NCBI RefSeq assembly: GCF_030272615.1
Contig: NC_081414.1
Coordinates: 7,015,001-7,079,000, forward strand
DNA from: Cryptomeria japonica
Lineage: Eukaryota > Streptophyta > Pinopsida > Cupressales > Cupressaceae
Length of the DNA: 64,000 bases
Direction of reading: 5' to 3'
The notes under the pieces are model-generated. The model did no database searches and was not told where the DNA came from. It saw only the letters and a program-made list of their open reading frames with translations. Shown here piece by piece: positions 23,846 to 36,183 of the stretch. Position numbers and translations under genes: made by a program. How positions within the stretch are numbered: position 1 is the stretch's first letter; each line of letters starts with the position of its first letter.

Positions 23846-26380
23846 TCATCTCCCATCCCTAGGGCTAGTGGCTGGAGAGTGACGACTAGACGCTCCCTCC
23901 TGATCCGGTCGTGAAGGTGGACCCATAGGTGTATAGCGTGATATAGACCATGAATGACTCCGAGAGGAACTCCTACGATCCCTATCCATAAGGATCACGC
24001 GATACAAGGTAGCCTCGACCTGAGCTGCTGCTAGGTCACGCTGTGCCCGCTGAAGGTTCTCTGATAGAACTCTCTCTCTCTCCCTCCATATTTCCACCTG
24101 TACTCGAAATGGGGAAAACAAGTCCTCATGCCGACCCGCGTTCCCCTGAGGCCTATAAGCAACCTATGAGGAACTAGGGATCTGTGCCATCATGGAAATA
24201 TCTGTCACTGCTTGCTGGATCAAGGAACACCACTCCTGCACATTAGCTATAGCAGTAGAACAGATTTTGTATTAGTACCATTCTATCAAAACATTAATCA
24301 ATCAATATAAACCTACTATACTTGGATCTCCCTCGTGCCAGTAGGGATCGTGATATGGTAGCATCTGTGACTGGGAACTACTAGGCTCCCCATGCTCAAA
24401 TGATCTGTGCACGATGGGTACAGGTCTCCGTATCGCCTCGTGTTCCCCCTTTTGGGGAATAAGAGGAGGATCCAAGGCTATGGTATCATCTCCTGAATGG
24501 TGGGGAGCTACATCTGACTCCTCCTCATCATCTCTATCCTCCTCCTCCTCATCATCCTCATCCTCATCTGCATCCTCACCCACATCCTTGTTCTCCTCAT
24601 CATCATCTCTATCTGTGTCATCCTCCTCTCCTTCCTCCTCCTCCTCGGCACTAGGCTGATCTCCTATGGGTGGATCAAGATCTCCTGCCTCCTCATGACC
24701 CTCTCCCTCCTCTGGCTCCTCTGATCTGGATCCCTAATCCTCATCTCGGTCTCCATGTCTCCATGGACCTAGATGGCCTGTCGGGTAATCTGGTGGAAAG
24801 ATAGGCCCTGGGTATGTCCTCACAAACCATGAGAGATACCTGTGCTGTGCTCCGAGATCTGCGGAGTAATCAGTGACCATATCCTGATCGGACCCCTCTA
24901 TATCTGTAATCTCGATATCATCTGTTGTAGGTCTCGCTACTGCTCTGGGTCTGGGAAGGACTCGTGAGTGTCGAGTATAGATAGGTACATCAGCTGGAAC
25001 ACACTGCTCTAGCCCAAACTGCCTCCGTACTCGGTCAAAGTAGAATGGGACTATGATATGTGAGTATCGTCCTCTCAGCAGGCGGTTCATCTGTAAGCAT
25101 GCTAGCTGCCTCTCCATTCCATCCCATCTGTGCATCCGCAGATATGGTCTCCATACTGTCACCTCAGCTGTCAATCTATCGAATGTCACTCTCCAATATA
25201 GTAGATCCCCAAATCTCCACTCGCTGGTAAGTGGATAGGCAAACACCCTAGGTCGCTCACTAGCCGCATTCATCGGATAGCCGATGGGCCTGGTGCATGT
25301 GAAGTGCTAAAATATCCACACCTGCAGAAGTGTGCATGTCATCAAGCTACAACACTGTCCAAACACATACTCCTCGAGGTCATGATAGAGATGTGCAAGC
25401 ATACTCCGACCCCAAGCATATACTCTCCTATGTCTCTCCATAGCCCTAATGCACCATGTGAGACCCCCATGCATGTGCGTACCTCGCCCATTAGGGCAAA
25501 CAACTAGTGCAATGATGGCAATCATAAGACGTCTCACAAGGGGCACCTCTCCTATAGGATGTAAGAGCCAACTGATCATGATGCGACCTCTCGTCTCACT
25601 CGGCATGACTCTCCCTATGCAGTATATCTGCTCCCTCTGATGGTCCTTCGTTGACCGATCGGTCGCGTATGTCACGACGGCTCCTTTGATAGGTAGGCGA
25701 AGTATGCGGTACACATCCTCAAGTGTGACCGTCATCTCTCCTACTGGGAGATGGAATGTACATGCATTAAGATCCCATCGCTCCATAAGTGCCATCAACA
25801 TCTCAAGATGGAATCGAATGGCCGACATGAGGATCGCATACCATAAACCCACTATCGATAATATATCCCTCTCTGCCTGAGTTAGCTGAGGAATCTGATC
25901 TCATAGACTACGAAGAATCTGCCCCGTAGTGTGCTCTCTCATGTATGGGAAACCCTGCGATGCAAAAACATCAATGTAATCAGTACTCAATCATCAAAAT
26001 CATCTACGTGAAAAATGAAAACTGTCGAACATCGAAAGCTAACCCTGACACCCCTTGCCAAGCCCTGATTGGGACCATGGCGCCCTTCAGGGACCATGAC
26101 GCCCTGAGAGGACCATGGCGCCCTTCAGGGACCATGGCGCCCTGAGAGGACCATGGCGCCCTTCAAGGACCATGGCGCCCTGATAGGACCATGGCGCCCT
26201 AGGTGGGACCCAGGGTCAGATTCTAGGGCCCGCATTCGATCACAGAAACTCAAATTCAACACAAATGCAAAAAGTCAAAGTCAAAGTCTAGTCAACTCAC
26301 CTCGTCCAATGGCTCATCACTGATCACGGCCTGTCGCATGATCTCCATCCTCGTGGGACGCTCCGGTCATCGTGAAGGCA
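23846..26380 (-). other. Antisense plant mobile domain (PMD) gene within the Tat-type element
   Basis: Minus-strand open stretches between about 25852 and 23846 share one frame. The N-terminal part is a plant mobile domain (MERWDLNACTFHLPVGEM, TLEDVYRILRLPIKG, RIMISWLLHPIGEVPLVRR), continuing with a second PMD-typical region (RFGDLLYWRVTFDRLTAEV, VWRPYLRM, RRQFGLEQC). An acidic Asp/Glu-rich linker and a short coiled coil (VEIWRERERVLSENLQRAQ) follow. Host PMD proteins (MAIN/MAIL-type) are nuclear, and PMD genes are known to be carried by some gypsy and Mutator elements. Introns look likely: minus-strand GTGAGT near 26300, and AG acceptors near 25955 and 24245. The copy has several breaks, so expression as a full protein is doubtful. 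Confidence 0.8.
26072..26204 (+). repeat. Seven 19-base tandem units (38-base dimers)
   Basis: Units of GGACCATGGCGCCCTTCAG alternate with units ending CCCTGAGA. The array lies in the probable first intron of the antisense PMD gene. The core GGGACCATGGCGCCC also occurs in the 3' LTR near 27331. Confidence 0.95.
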
Positions 26381-26947
26381 TGATGATGGCTATGTGGGCT
26401 CCGCTACAATGAACAATACTCAGAAATCAACAAAGTGACAAATGCAATAGTCACTTTCGAGGTATATATTTTCATTCTTTATCTTTGATTTCAAAACCCT
26501 AATTTTCCTCTATCACTCATTTCATCATAACTTGAGTTTGGGAGATGCGATTTTTGAACCGTTTGTTGTGTAGGAATCGTATTTTTGTTCCCTTACTCCC
26601 GGGATGTTCCAAAACGCGCTCTGATGAAGCCTCTTCAGTGAACATCTCTCATCAATAATCTCTCACACAATTTGTCGTAAGTAAACATGCTATCCTATTT
26701 CACCTCCCTAATAAGCAAGCCAAAATAGGGGGGGCATATAGCTACTCGCAAATTTCATCACTTTCCTTAGTAAGCATTAGGTGATTCTGTGATCTAACGT
26801 GTGTTTTGTAGGGTGCGGTTCCTAACTGTGTACTGTAGATACCGCTGGGGGCTTCATTCGACAGACTTATGGATATATCCTTTTTCAAATAATGTTTACT
26901 TTCCTATACTTTAGCTTGCATATGCACGTAGTACTCATATGACCGCT

Positions 26948-26962
26948 AAAGTGGGGGCTAAA
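26948..26962 (+). other. Tat-type element polypurine tract
   Basis: AAAGTGGGGGCTAAA directly precedes the 3' LTR start TGTAGC. Confidence 0.88.
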
Positions 26963-28583
26963 TGTAGCATCGTAAATTGTATGCACTTGCTAGGGTGGTA
27001 CAATTTCACACCTAGTTTAGCACCCGCCTTGGCACATTTTGCATTTTGCATTGCATTTTCCCTTTAGCACTTAATTAATTAAATTAATTAGGTCTAAGGT
27101 TCTATTTTATCATCTCCCATATCATAAAGTTGGGCCCTTTTCATTAAAGTGTGCCCCTTTCATTTTATTCTTCCAATACATCATTTGATCAAAAACCCTA
27201 ATTAGGTCCTATTTTGAACTTGGGGGCTTGATTTCGGGGGTCAAAACATCTCGAAATCACCTGTAACTTCGGGATTCACTCTAAAATCATCATATCCGAC
27301 GGCCCTGAAAATTTGGTGAAAAGTTGTCGGGACCATGGCGCCCGGAGTGCACATGGTCCCAGACATTTTTCCCGAAATTTTAGGAGCACGATCCAATCGT
27401 AAAATAAAGCTTAACCCCAAGAAATTGGTGGGAGATTCAATCTCTAGGTCGGCCAAAAGTTGAAATTAAGACCTAGGGTTTCATGTATAAGAGCTCTCTT
27501 TCTTCATTTGAAAGGATCCGAATTTTGGTTTCAGGGGACCTTCTATGCAGCGAAAGAGTAGATCTTTGAAGACTTCAACAACATTCAACCTCCATCCATC
27601 AAGCATTCATCAATTTCATTCATCCATTTAGGGCTTTGAAGACATTGAAGAGCAATAGGGGATCACCGACTGAAGATTGGCTTGTACCCCTCCCTTGGGG
27701 TTGGGTATGATTTCATGTTGTTTTCATGTCTTTGCATAAGCCTCATTATATCATTTGTATTCATGCTTTAGATCACTTTGCATCTTGATTTGGAGCATTT
27801 ACATTATCATTTACAAGCAATTAGGGTTTACTTTCTAGGTTGCTCTAGTTTGCTTACTTGCATTTTAGGATCTTGCACACACACAAGGTCTACACACACA
27901 CTACTTTTACAATACAACTTGGCTATTCGTGGAGGTGGAAATCACCAAAGCGGGGGTTTGACTAAGGCAAAACCCTATATAGCCGCCCACCATACCTTTT
28001 TAGATACAAGTGCAGATTTCAGGATTCGGACGACGCCGCAAGTTGCAGATCTGGTAGAAGCAGATAGAAACTGAGCTACACACCAAATTTCAGGGCAAAA
28101 GACCAGGACAGGGGCGCTAGGTGCCCTGGTCCCTGGGACAGGGGCGCTGAGCGCCCTGGTCCTTCTGTCAGACAGCGAGTTTCAGCATTTCCAACGGCTT
28201 TTCAGGTTGCAAAACAGCAGTTTCAGGAGCAGAATCAGGACAGTGGCGCCTGCGCCCCCGTCCCGAACATTTTCACTCAGATTTTCACTCCGGGTACGCA
28301 TCTACACTCTTGTCTTGTCCTTGTGTTTACAACTTTCCATTGTTTAATTTCAATTCTGCAATCTTGTTATTAGTTCATACTTGCACTTTGGGGTTAGGAA
28401 TTGAACTTGCATCATTCTATCTTTCAATTACAACAAAGGAATAGAAACCCCAATAGGTAGCCCGTGGCTCTCTCTTCCACAAAAAGAAGTAGCCAATTGT
28501 GTGATGCTCTTTCGTATTCCACAATGTGTGTCAAAAGGTAGGATTAGGGCATGTTAGCCTAGTCTCGCTTTTTCCCCTACACA
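26963..28583 (+). repeat. Tat-type element 3' LTR (1621 bases)
   Basis: It pairs with 15807-17484. It contains two minisatellite units instead of four. Confidence 0.93.
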
Positions 28584-29330
28584 ATCTTATTGATGGCCCT
28601 AGAGTCAGTACACAACCTCCATGTCCCTTCTTTCTTGGGAGCTAGTTCTTCTGGGACTACATAGGGACTTATGCTCTTCCTAACGAACCCTTTCTCTAGA
28701 AATTCTTGGATCTGTCTTGCAACTTCTGCATTTTGTTCAGGGGTAAGCTTGTATGTTACCTTATTGGGTAGTGTAGCACCTGGTATGAGGTCAATACAAT
28801 GACTAATTTCCCTTTGAGGGGGTAAGGAGTCTGCGGTACTGTCTGCAACTATCCCTTTATACTTACCTAGCAGATCTTGAACCTCTTTGGGACCTACTTT
28901 CTTTTCTATCTCCGAGCCCTTAGGCTGCTTCTTAGGTTCAGTCTTAGGCTTGACAACTATTGCAAAGAAAGGGGTATCTTTCTCCTTCAAACCCTTCATG
29001 AACTCCTTCTCATCTACTAGCATAACACTAGTCACAATATGCTTATCCTTATTGTCATCCGGAAGAGGAGTCATAGTGAAGTTCACCCCATTCTTGGTGA
29101 TGGTGTAAACATTCTTCCTTCCTTCATGCCTAGCATCTACATCATATTGCCAAGGCCTTCCTAGTAGCAAATGACAAGCATCCATTTCTACCACATCACA
29201 CAACACCCTATCCTTGTATTCACCTATTGAAAATTCTATCCAAAATTCTATCTTGTGAAGTTTTGCCTCTTCAAATATCTCCTTGTTGTATTGAAAAAGG
29301 ATTATATTTAAGTTCAATTGAAGAGCGGAT
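28584..29330 (-). other. Chromovirus protease end and RT start
   Basis: The minus strand encodes the protease C-terminal region (CDVVEMDACHLLLGRPWQYD), a Lys-rich linker and the RT N-terminus (HCIDLIPGATLPNK, YKLTPEQNAEVARQIQEFLE, WRLCTDSRAINKI). It ends at 28588 at the target duplication of the Tat-type insertion. The upstream end is lost near 29330 beside a T-run. Confidence 0.9.
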
Positions 29331-30070
29331 GTGAGAGTTTTTTTTTTTTTGGCTTAGGGCTTTTGAAAACAAATTTTAATTATCACTTAAGTTGATTTCT
29401 TCTCTTGAATGCCACGAGAGCTTATAACAAGGGCAATTTCATTTCAAGATGGTACTAAAAGCAAGTAAAGATCCAACTTAATTTAGGAGTCAAATAAAGA
29501 ATCATAAAACTTAGCGAGGGACCACGTGATTATCCATGCGCACCTAATGTAAAGTAATGCAATTTTTCTTTGGGAAAATTACCAAACAGATATGCTAAAA
29601 TGGAGGATGGAAAACTTGAAATGTTTTGTTTAAATAACATTACAAATAGTAATTAATATAATGGATATTCAAACAAAGATCTTTAAACCCAAAAGAAAAA
29701 TGAACAAGAATTTATGCCTATGAGGGCATTCTCCTTAGGAGCATACAATATACTTTGTTCAACAAGAGAAATACTAAAAACCTTTAGTGTGTCCTAGTGC
29801 CATGTGTAGATGATTTAAGGGAGGAAATTAAAAAAAATTAAATGAATAAATTAGGTCTAGATAAAAGATCTAAGGTTTAGAAAGGGCCCCACCTAAATCT
29901 CCATGAAATTTAAAGGGGGGATATAATTTAATATGAACTTAGCCCTTCTTTCTATAAATATGAGACAATCTCATCCCTTTCTCACGTAACCCTAAATAAA
30001 CTAAGAAAAAATTATTTAGTAGATTAAACATTTATTTGTTGCATCATAGGCATTTTCAAAATAAAATAAA
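29331..30070. other. AT-rich spacer
   Basis: No ORF of note. A TATA-like string (CTATAAATATGAGAC) is present near 29952 with no gene behind it. I see nothing else. Confidence 0.5.
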
Positions 30071-30650
30071 CTAGCAATTGCACCTTGGTGTGCAATGGGT
30101 ATGCCGAAGAGGTGTGGAAGGTTAGTAAGGTAAAAAATTGTCTGTTTTTTTGCATACATTTGTGCAGTACATGAGGTTAATTAGTATCTTTGCAAGAAAG
30201 GTCTCAATGGACAAGTGATGACTTAAAATCAACTATTATAGGAATCTAAACAAGATTGAAGCAAAACCTTTGAATAAAAAAGATAAGTAGGTTTCATTAC
30301 CGAAAGATTCATATATTTTTTGTAATAGAGAGGGACGAGGATGAAAAGAGAGAGAGATATAGGGGTATAGAAAGATGTAGTGATAGTGATATAGATTTAG
30401 AGGGAGAGATGGAAAAATAAATCTTGAGAGTTAGAGATAGAAAGGCAATAATTTATAGATATAGAGGTATAGGAAGAGAGGGGAAGGGGGGGGGGAATAG
30501 AGGAATACAAAGGTAGAGATGAAGATTGAGTGAGAGATGAAGAGGGAGACAAATAGATAGAAATATCTAGAGAAGATAGAAGGAGAGATAAAGATAGGTA
30601 CATAGAGAGGAATAAATTGAGAGGAAGAGAGAGGTATAAATGTCTCACTT
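30071..30650 (-). mobile_element. Helitron-like 3' end with GA-rich tract (copy 1)
   Basis: Read on the minus strand, a hairpin with arms ATTGCAC/GTGCAAT (30096-30077) is followed by two bases and CTAG (30074-30071), then T. A terminal hairpin followed by CTRR and insertion before T is the Helitron 3' signature. About 200 bases inward the sequence is homologous to the copy ending at 48730. A GAGAGATA-type tract fills 30330-30650. No Rep/helicase gene and no sure 5' TC end were found, so it would be non-autonomous. Confidence 0.45.
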
Positions 30651-32490
30651 CAGCCCATGTAGGGTAGGTGGGGAGATATTTCCATCTTGATCATAATTAT
30701 TCTAGTGATCAACCATGTTGATCAATGAGGGGTTAGATGAAAGAAATCTCTCCTTAGTAGTTTTAATAATAATCTCGGGTTGACCCAACACTTAGAATAG
30801 TAAAGGGGTGTGGAGCTCATACTACCTATAAAAAGAATAATGGCAGTGGGCGTGTTAGTTTAGTCTATTAGGGGTGGGTTCGAGCTAAGAAAACTAAAAA
30901 ATTATCTTAGAAATAAATAAATATTTTCCTTTTATGTTGTCTACATCTTGAGAATACTATCAAGATGGATTGTAAGGAGGATTGTAATTGCTAGGTGATT
31001 CATATGCACTATGACAAGTTTGATCTAATTTTAATGATTGTTCTCTTGAATGCATTGAATATTCTCCAATACTTATGTAATAGAGGTGAATTGAGTGCAT
31101 AATTTAAAATTGATTAGGGCATGATGTGAGACTTGAATTGAATGCATTGAATTTTGTTATACATTAACATAACATCAAATTGTAAAAAATTATGCAAAAT
31201 TAGCCCTACACCAAAGTGTAAGATGGGATAGATTGGCTAAATATTTTATTTATTTTTATTTTTATAATTTAATTGCATAAGGATCATGTCATTGCAAGGA
31301 AAACTTCTTACTTGTAGACATAACCAAAGTTAGAAAATTAAGTTGTATTTGTGTCTAGAATGGGGTTGCATTATGTACAAACATTGAACTAATCATCAAT
31401 ATTAGATAATAAGTTAGCGAGACTCAAATTTTGTGTCCTTAAATAAAAAAGAATAAAAAACAAGGCTAAATTATACCTAGAGACCAACTACACATAATTT
31501 TTTTTCTTATAACTATATAAATACATTAAAATATCAACCCAAATTAAATGATAAAATGCATGAAAAAGGTAGTTTTCACCATCATAATATTATAAATATA
31601 TTGAATATTGATTTAATTTCATTACAATTTTTATACATGATTTATTTTAATAAATATTTTGAATATTGATTTTAATATTATAACATTTTTCAACAATTTA
31701 ATCTATTAGTAATACACAATTTATATAATTGAAAGAATATACCATTCAATCATAAATATTGTATTACATTTTTTTATATTTGAAATATAGAACAATAAAT
31801 AAAATTATATGTATAAAAAAGTATAACCATATCTAGTCTTTATCAAAAACTAATATTTAAACAAAAATAAAATAATATCTAAATAAAATTATATTTATTT
31901 TTTATTATCATAAACAAATAAATCTTACATACAATATATTTAAAAATAAACAAGTGATAAAAAATAATTTTACAAAAAATTCTAAATTAAAATTATACAG
32001 CTTTAACATTTACTATTTTAATTATCAATAAATAACCATACCATATATAATCTAAAATGTTATATTCTACTTTTTAATGAAAGACAAATTTTAAATAAAA
32101 TATAAAGTCTAATTAATAAAAAAATACTTTTAGATTCTATAAAAATATGATCTGAACCAAGCATTGAAAATATAATATTGTTTTTAAAATAGATTATTTT
32201 GGACCTATATGATGGTAAACTATCTTATTCTCATTTTTATGAAGAATAACATGAGAATGTTCAATGTCTTCTTGTTTGATCAAGATAGATGATTTTTTTC
32301 ATGATCAAGAGTTTTTTGAACTCATCTTATGGTTAGTTTGAATGAAGATGTACGTGAGGCTCTATTTATTCAAAGGGTTTCTTGCTCAAATCAGACTAGT
32401 AGATAGAAAAATACGATCTAAACCAAGCATTGAAATAAATAAATAAAATCTCTACAAAAGTTTGCACAAAAATATAACGGTTGTATAATA
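30651..32490. other. AT-rich spacer
   Basis: Long AT-rich, non-coding stretch. No repeat ends or conserved ORF were recognised. Confidence 0.6.
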
Positions 32491-32492
32491 AA

Positions 32493-34175
32493 TTGGCAAT
32501 TGTACCTTGGTGTGCAATGGTTACGCCGAAAAGACATGGAAGGTCAATAATTAGAGCCTATTATAAACATGCTCATGTTATGTTTACAATATAGAGAGAT
32601 ATAAAGATGGATAGGTAAGGATAGAAAGGAGAGATAGAGGGGGAAGAGATAAATAGTGAGAGAGGAGTCAAGAGATAGAGATAGGGGATAGAGATAGGGG
32701 ATAGAGATAGATATGGATATGGAGATGGATATTGAGAGGAGAGTGAGAGATAAGGAGAGGAGGATGAAAGATAGAGATGGAAGAGATAAAAATATAGAGG
32801 GAGAGAGGAAGAGAAAGATAGAGATGGAAGAGATAAATATATAGAGGGAGAAAAAGGAAGAGAATGAGAGAGGGAGAGATAGAAAGATAAATTTAGAGAT
32901 TGGGAGTGATATAAAGAGAGAGTTAGATAGAGAGATATAGGGGTAGATAGAGATGGGTAGATAACAAGATATATATAGAGGGAGAAATAGAAGAAATATG
33001 GAGAGATAGAAATGAATATGCAAAGAGATATAGATATAGAGGTATAGAAAGGAGAGGGAAAGGGAGGGGGAGAGAGATAGATGGATAGAGAGCAAGGGAC
33101 ATGTGTAAAGATAGAAGAGGGGAGAGAAAGATAAAGGGAGAGATGATGAGGAAAATAAATCAATGCAGAGATATAGATAGGTAAAGAGAGATAAAGATAA
33201 AGAGACATAGAAAGATAAAGAGATGTGGAGGAATAGGAAGAGGGATAGATAGTGAGAGATATAGATGATGCTAGAGTGATAAAGATATAAGGATACATAG
33301 AGAGAGGGTGTGAGGGAAAGAAACAAAGAGATAAATTAAGAGTAAAACAAACAAGGAGAAGTATAGATATGCAAATAGAGATGGAGAGAGGGAGATATAA
33401 ATAGGAGAAGATGAAAAGAGGGACAAAAAAAAGAGGGAGGGATAGAGACATATGAGAAAGGAAAGAGAGAGATGGAGATATATGAGAAGATAAAGGAAGA
33501 GAGGTAGAGATAGGGAGTGAGCTAGGGAGGGAGAGAGACAGAGAAAGAGAGATGGGAGACACAAAAAGAGAGGGAGGAAAGAGGGGGAGAGAGGGAGACA
33601 AATTGGAGGAGGGAGGAAATAGGGAGAGAGATAGGTAGAGAGGGAGATAAGGAAGAAAAGGAGTGAGAGAGATAGATCAATGTATAGAGAGGGAGAGGGG
33701 GAGGAGAGATATAGATAGAGGGGGAGAAGGAGATATAGAGAGAGATAGAGAAATAAATAGAGATAGGGAGAGAGATGAAATAAGGAGATAGAAGTAGAGA
33801 AAGATATGGATAGATGGAGATAAGAGACATTTAAGTGAGGTATAGATAAAAATATACAGATATAGAGAAGGAGAGATGGAGTGTCTGTGTGTGAGAGAAA
33901 GAAACAGATAAAATAAATGTAGATAGATCATGGATATGGAGAAAGAGTTGAGTTAAAGGAATCTAATGAAACAAAGAGAGAGAGAGATGAAGATAAAGAG
34001 AGATAAACATAAAAATAGATAAAGATTTTGAGATAAAGATGAAGGTAGAAAGAGAAAGAGAGAGAGAAAGATTTCTGAAAGAGGAAAAATAAAGAATGTA
34101 TAGAGGTAAATATATATAAAGAGAAGAATATATATGAGAGAGATAGAGTACAAGAGAGAAAAGGAGAGGGAGAGA
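32493..34175 (-). repeat. Helitron-like end (copy 2) and 1.6-kb GA-rich microsatellite tract
   Basis: 32496-32525 repeats the terminal hairpin sequence of copy 1 (CCTTGGTGTGCAATGG), with TTGG in place of CTAG and one arm mismatch, so the end has decayed. From about 32580 to 34175 the sequence is a mosaic of GAGA, GATA and GGGAGA repeats. Long minus-strand frames here are Ser/Leu/Tyr-rich artefacts of the repeat. Confidence 0.55.
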
Positions 34176-35519
34176 TTGCAAAATTCAAAATTGTATTAAA
34201 TATTATCTTTAACGGGATGTGGGAAATAGATTTATAGCTTCACACCTTATGAATCATTTTTTCTCAACAACACTCCATAGATTAAGCAACCTTGCAATCT
34301 AACACTTCCCATCTAGTTCCTCAACATCTCACAAAATGTATAAAATTTATAAATATTTCAAGGAAAGTCAATTGATTAAACTATCCAAGTTAAATCATCC
34401 CAATAAGTCACAAGGGGTCATGCTAGGTTCTTGTTCAAATGGTATGAACCTTAACAATCCATATATCACAAGATAAGTCAACTTAAAGAGCATCAATTAA
34501 TGTCAACAACATTGATCACCAAGGACTTACATTCATAACCATATGAAAAGTATTTTGCCTTGTGATTTTTGCATGCATCCCACCTTCACACATGAAATGT
34601 ATGGATGCATTCAAGACAGTTTATATATTGCACCAAGAACATGAGAAAAAGACTGCACATTGCCAAATGAAAATAGATAAGAAAAAATATAGTCTTAATA
34701 AAATTATATAGCCATCAATTTTAGAATATGTCAATAATTTTGTTAAACTAATTACAAATGTTAGTGTGGATGTAAATTTTGAACAATTCACTTTACTCAT
34801 TTCAACATATATATGTTCTTCTCTCTCTTTAGGCATCATTTTTCCAATTGCATGACAAGAAGACAATGACACATGACAAACTCAATCCAATCCTTGATCT
34901 TCTACATTTTTAGAAGTTATTTATGTGCATTTATGTTGTAATGAATGCTTCTTATATAACTACATTTAAGATCTCGTATATAATTTAATTTATTTATTTT
35001 AATAAATTAAAAACTTATAAGAAAAAAGTCTCATTGATCTTTTTTATTCACATTCTTATATTTAATTATTACAAATAATATAAAATATTAATTTATTTAT
35101 ATTACTTATCAATTCAAAATAATTATACTTGTATTCAAAATAAATTAATTAAGAAGTACAAAATTCATTTCTTTTACTTTTGATCTAAATCATATTTTAA
35201 TTATTTGTATTATTTATTTATTCTTAGTTATATATAAGAGCCTTTATTCTTCCTTAAAAGTGTTACCCGTATTTTATTTTAAAAGTGAACTTAACTATAT
35301 GAATATGAATAAAGGTAAATTCAAGGTCAATGTATAGTTATTTAAGTATGTAAAAATACAAATTATTTCAATTTGAGTGAACAGTCATGCATACAAGATA
35401 ATCTTGGAAGGACGTGTTCGATGGTTGCAGGTTTAAAAGTACCAAACGAAAATCGAGACTGATGGAGTTGGTGTGTTTGGTGGATGTTTCAACTAAAAAA
35501 GCAACAAGCGGGTCTAGGG
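34176..35519. other. AT-rich spacer
   Basis: No gene seen. The stretch is A/T-dominated, especially 34960-35260. Confidence 0.6.
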
Positions 35520-36183
35520 TAATTACGCCGAAGGCGTCTCCTTCCCCCCCCCCCAAAAAAAAAGTTCAATAGTAAAAGAAAGAAAATGGATGATTGTGAT
35601 TGTGATCAGTTTGATTGTCTTGCACGTTTGAGGGGCTGTTTTAGCCGTTGATTGATTCAAGCAGCCCATTCATTAAAAATATCACATGGGAAACAATGAT
35701 AGGTACCCATAGCTCTCGAGAGAGCAAAGGGACCAATCTTTTAGTTAGACTTGTACAAGCGTGGCAAGCTATTAAAAAGAACGAATACAAAATGACAATA
35801 AAAAGAACGAATACTGTGCGTACAGTTCACAACAAAAATAATACGCAAGTTGCTCGATATGGAAATATCATTCATGCTTGAACATTATAGTGGACGTGAA
35901 ATACTAAGCGGGAAAACCGAGCATGCTCACTACGGAATTGGAATCTAGCGGCTACAGAAAGCATAAGCAGGACAATACGTAGTAGCCAGTTGCGTGGAAG
36001 AATACAGGCCATAAGAGCTAGTTGAATCTGACAAAAAGAAATCTGACCAATCAAAATGAGAGAAAATGAATGGCCAAGATTACTGCAATCGTCTTGCATT
36101 ACCTCTAAACAATTCTCAACGGTTGATGTGAAAAAGGAGCTCGTCCATTTCAATCAACTAAGGAGACGCCTTCGACGTAATTA
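35520..36183. mobile_element. MITE-like inverted-repeat element, 664 bases
   Basis: Left end 35520-35543 and right end 36160-36183 are inverted copies of each other over 24 bases with one mismatch, starting TAATTACG and containing GAAGGCGTCTCC. Each end itself contains a small hairpin (ACGCCGAAGGCGT on the left). The target duplication is ambiguous because the outer bases TAATTA are palindromic; TA or AATT are both possible, so the superfamily is open. Inside there is no transposase, so it is non-autonomous. A C10 A9 run follows the left end. Confidence 0.75.

Larger units (their letters stand above)
15807..28583 (+). mobile_element. Ty3/gypsy Tat-lineage LTR element with antisense PMD gene
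   Basis: LTRs at 15807-17484 and 26963-28583 start TGTAGC and end CTACACA. The flanks 15802-15806 and 28584-28588 are both atctt. Inside are a primer-binding site, a leader ORF, protease, G-patch, RT, RNase H, a second RNase H, integrase, an antisense PMD gene and a polypurine tract. The second RNase H and the long extra region after integrase mark the Tat (Ogre/Retand-like) lineage. No capsid or zinc-knuckle gag was recognised, so it may depend on others for packaging. LTRs differ by about 2-5% in the parts I compared. It looks structurally complete at both ends but has about four breaks in pol. Confidence 0.93.
5457..29330 (-). mobile_element. Ty3/gypsy chromovirus, decayed, split by two insertions
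   Basis: Minus-strand pol pieces of one element lie at 28584-29330 (protease end and start of RT), 15532-15806 (RT) and 5457-7754 (end of RT, RNase H, integrase, chromodomain). A copia element and a Tat-type gypsy element sit in the two gaps, each with its own 5-base target duplication made of chromovirus sequence. The 5' LTR and gag are not present; the element ends near 29330 at a T-run. It is clearly broken: two large insertions, loss of the 5' end and several coding breaks. It must be older than both inserted elements. Confidence 0.85.

Noticed and set aside
24414-24659. Ser-rich plus-strand frame
   Set aside because: It is the shadow of the acidic (GAG/GAT-rich) linker of the antisense PMD gene.
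32544-34188. Many long minus-strand frames rich in Ser, Leu, Tyr and Ile
   Set aside because: They are translations of a GA-rich microsatellite in all frames; composition alone removes stops.
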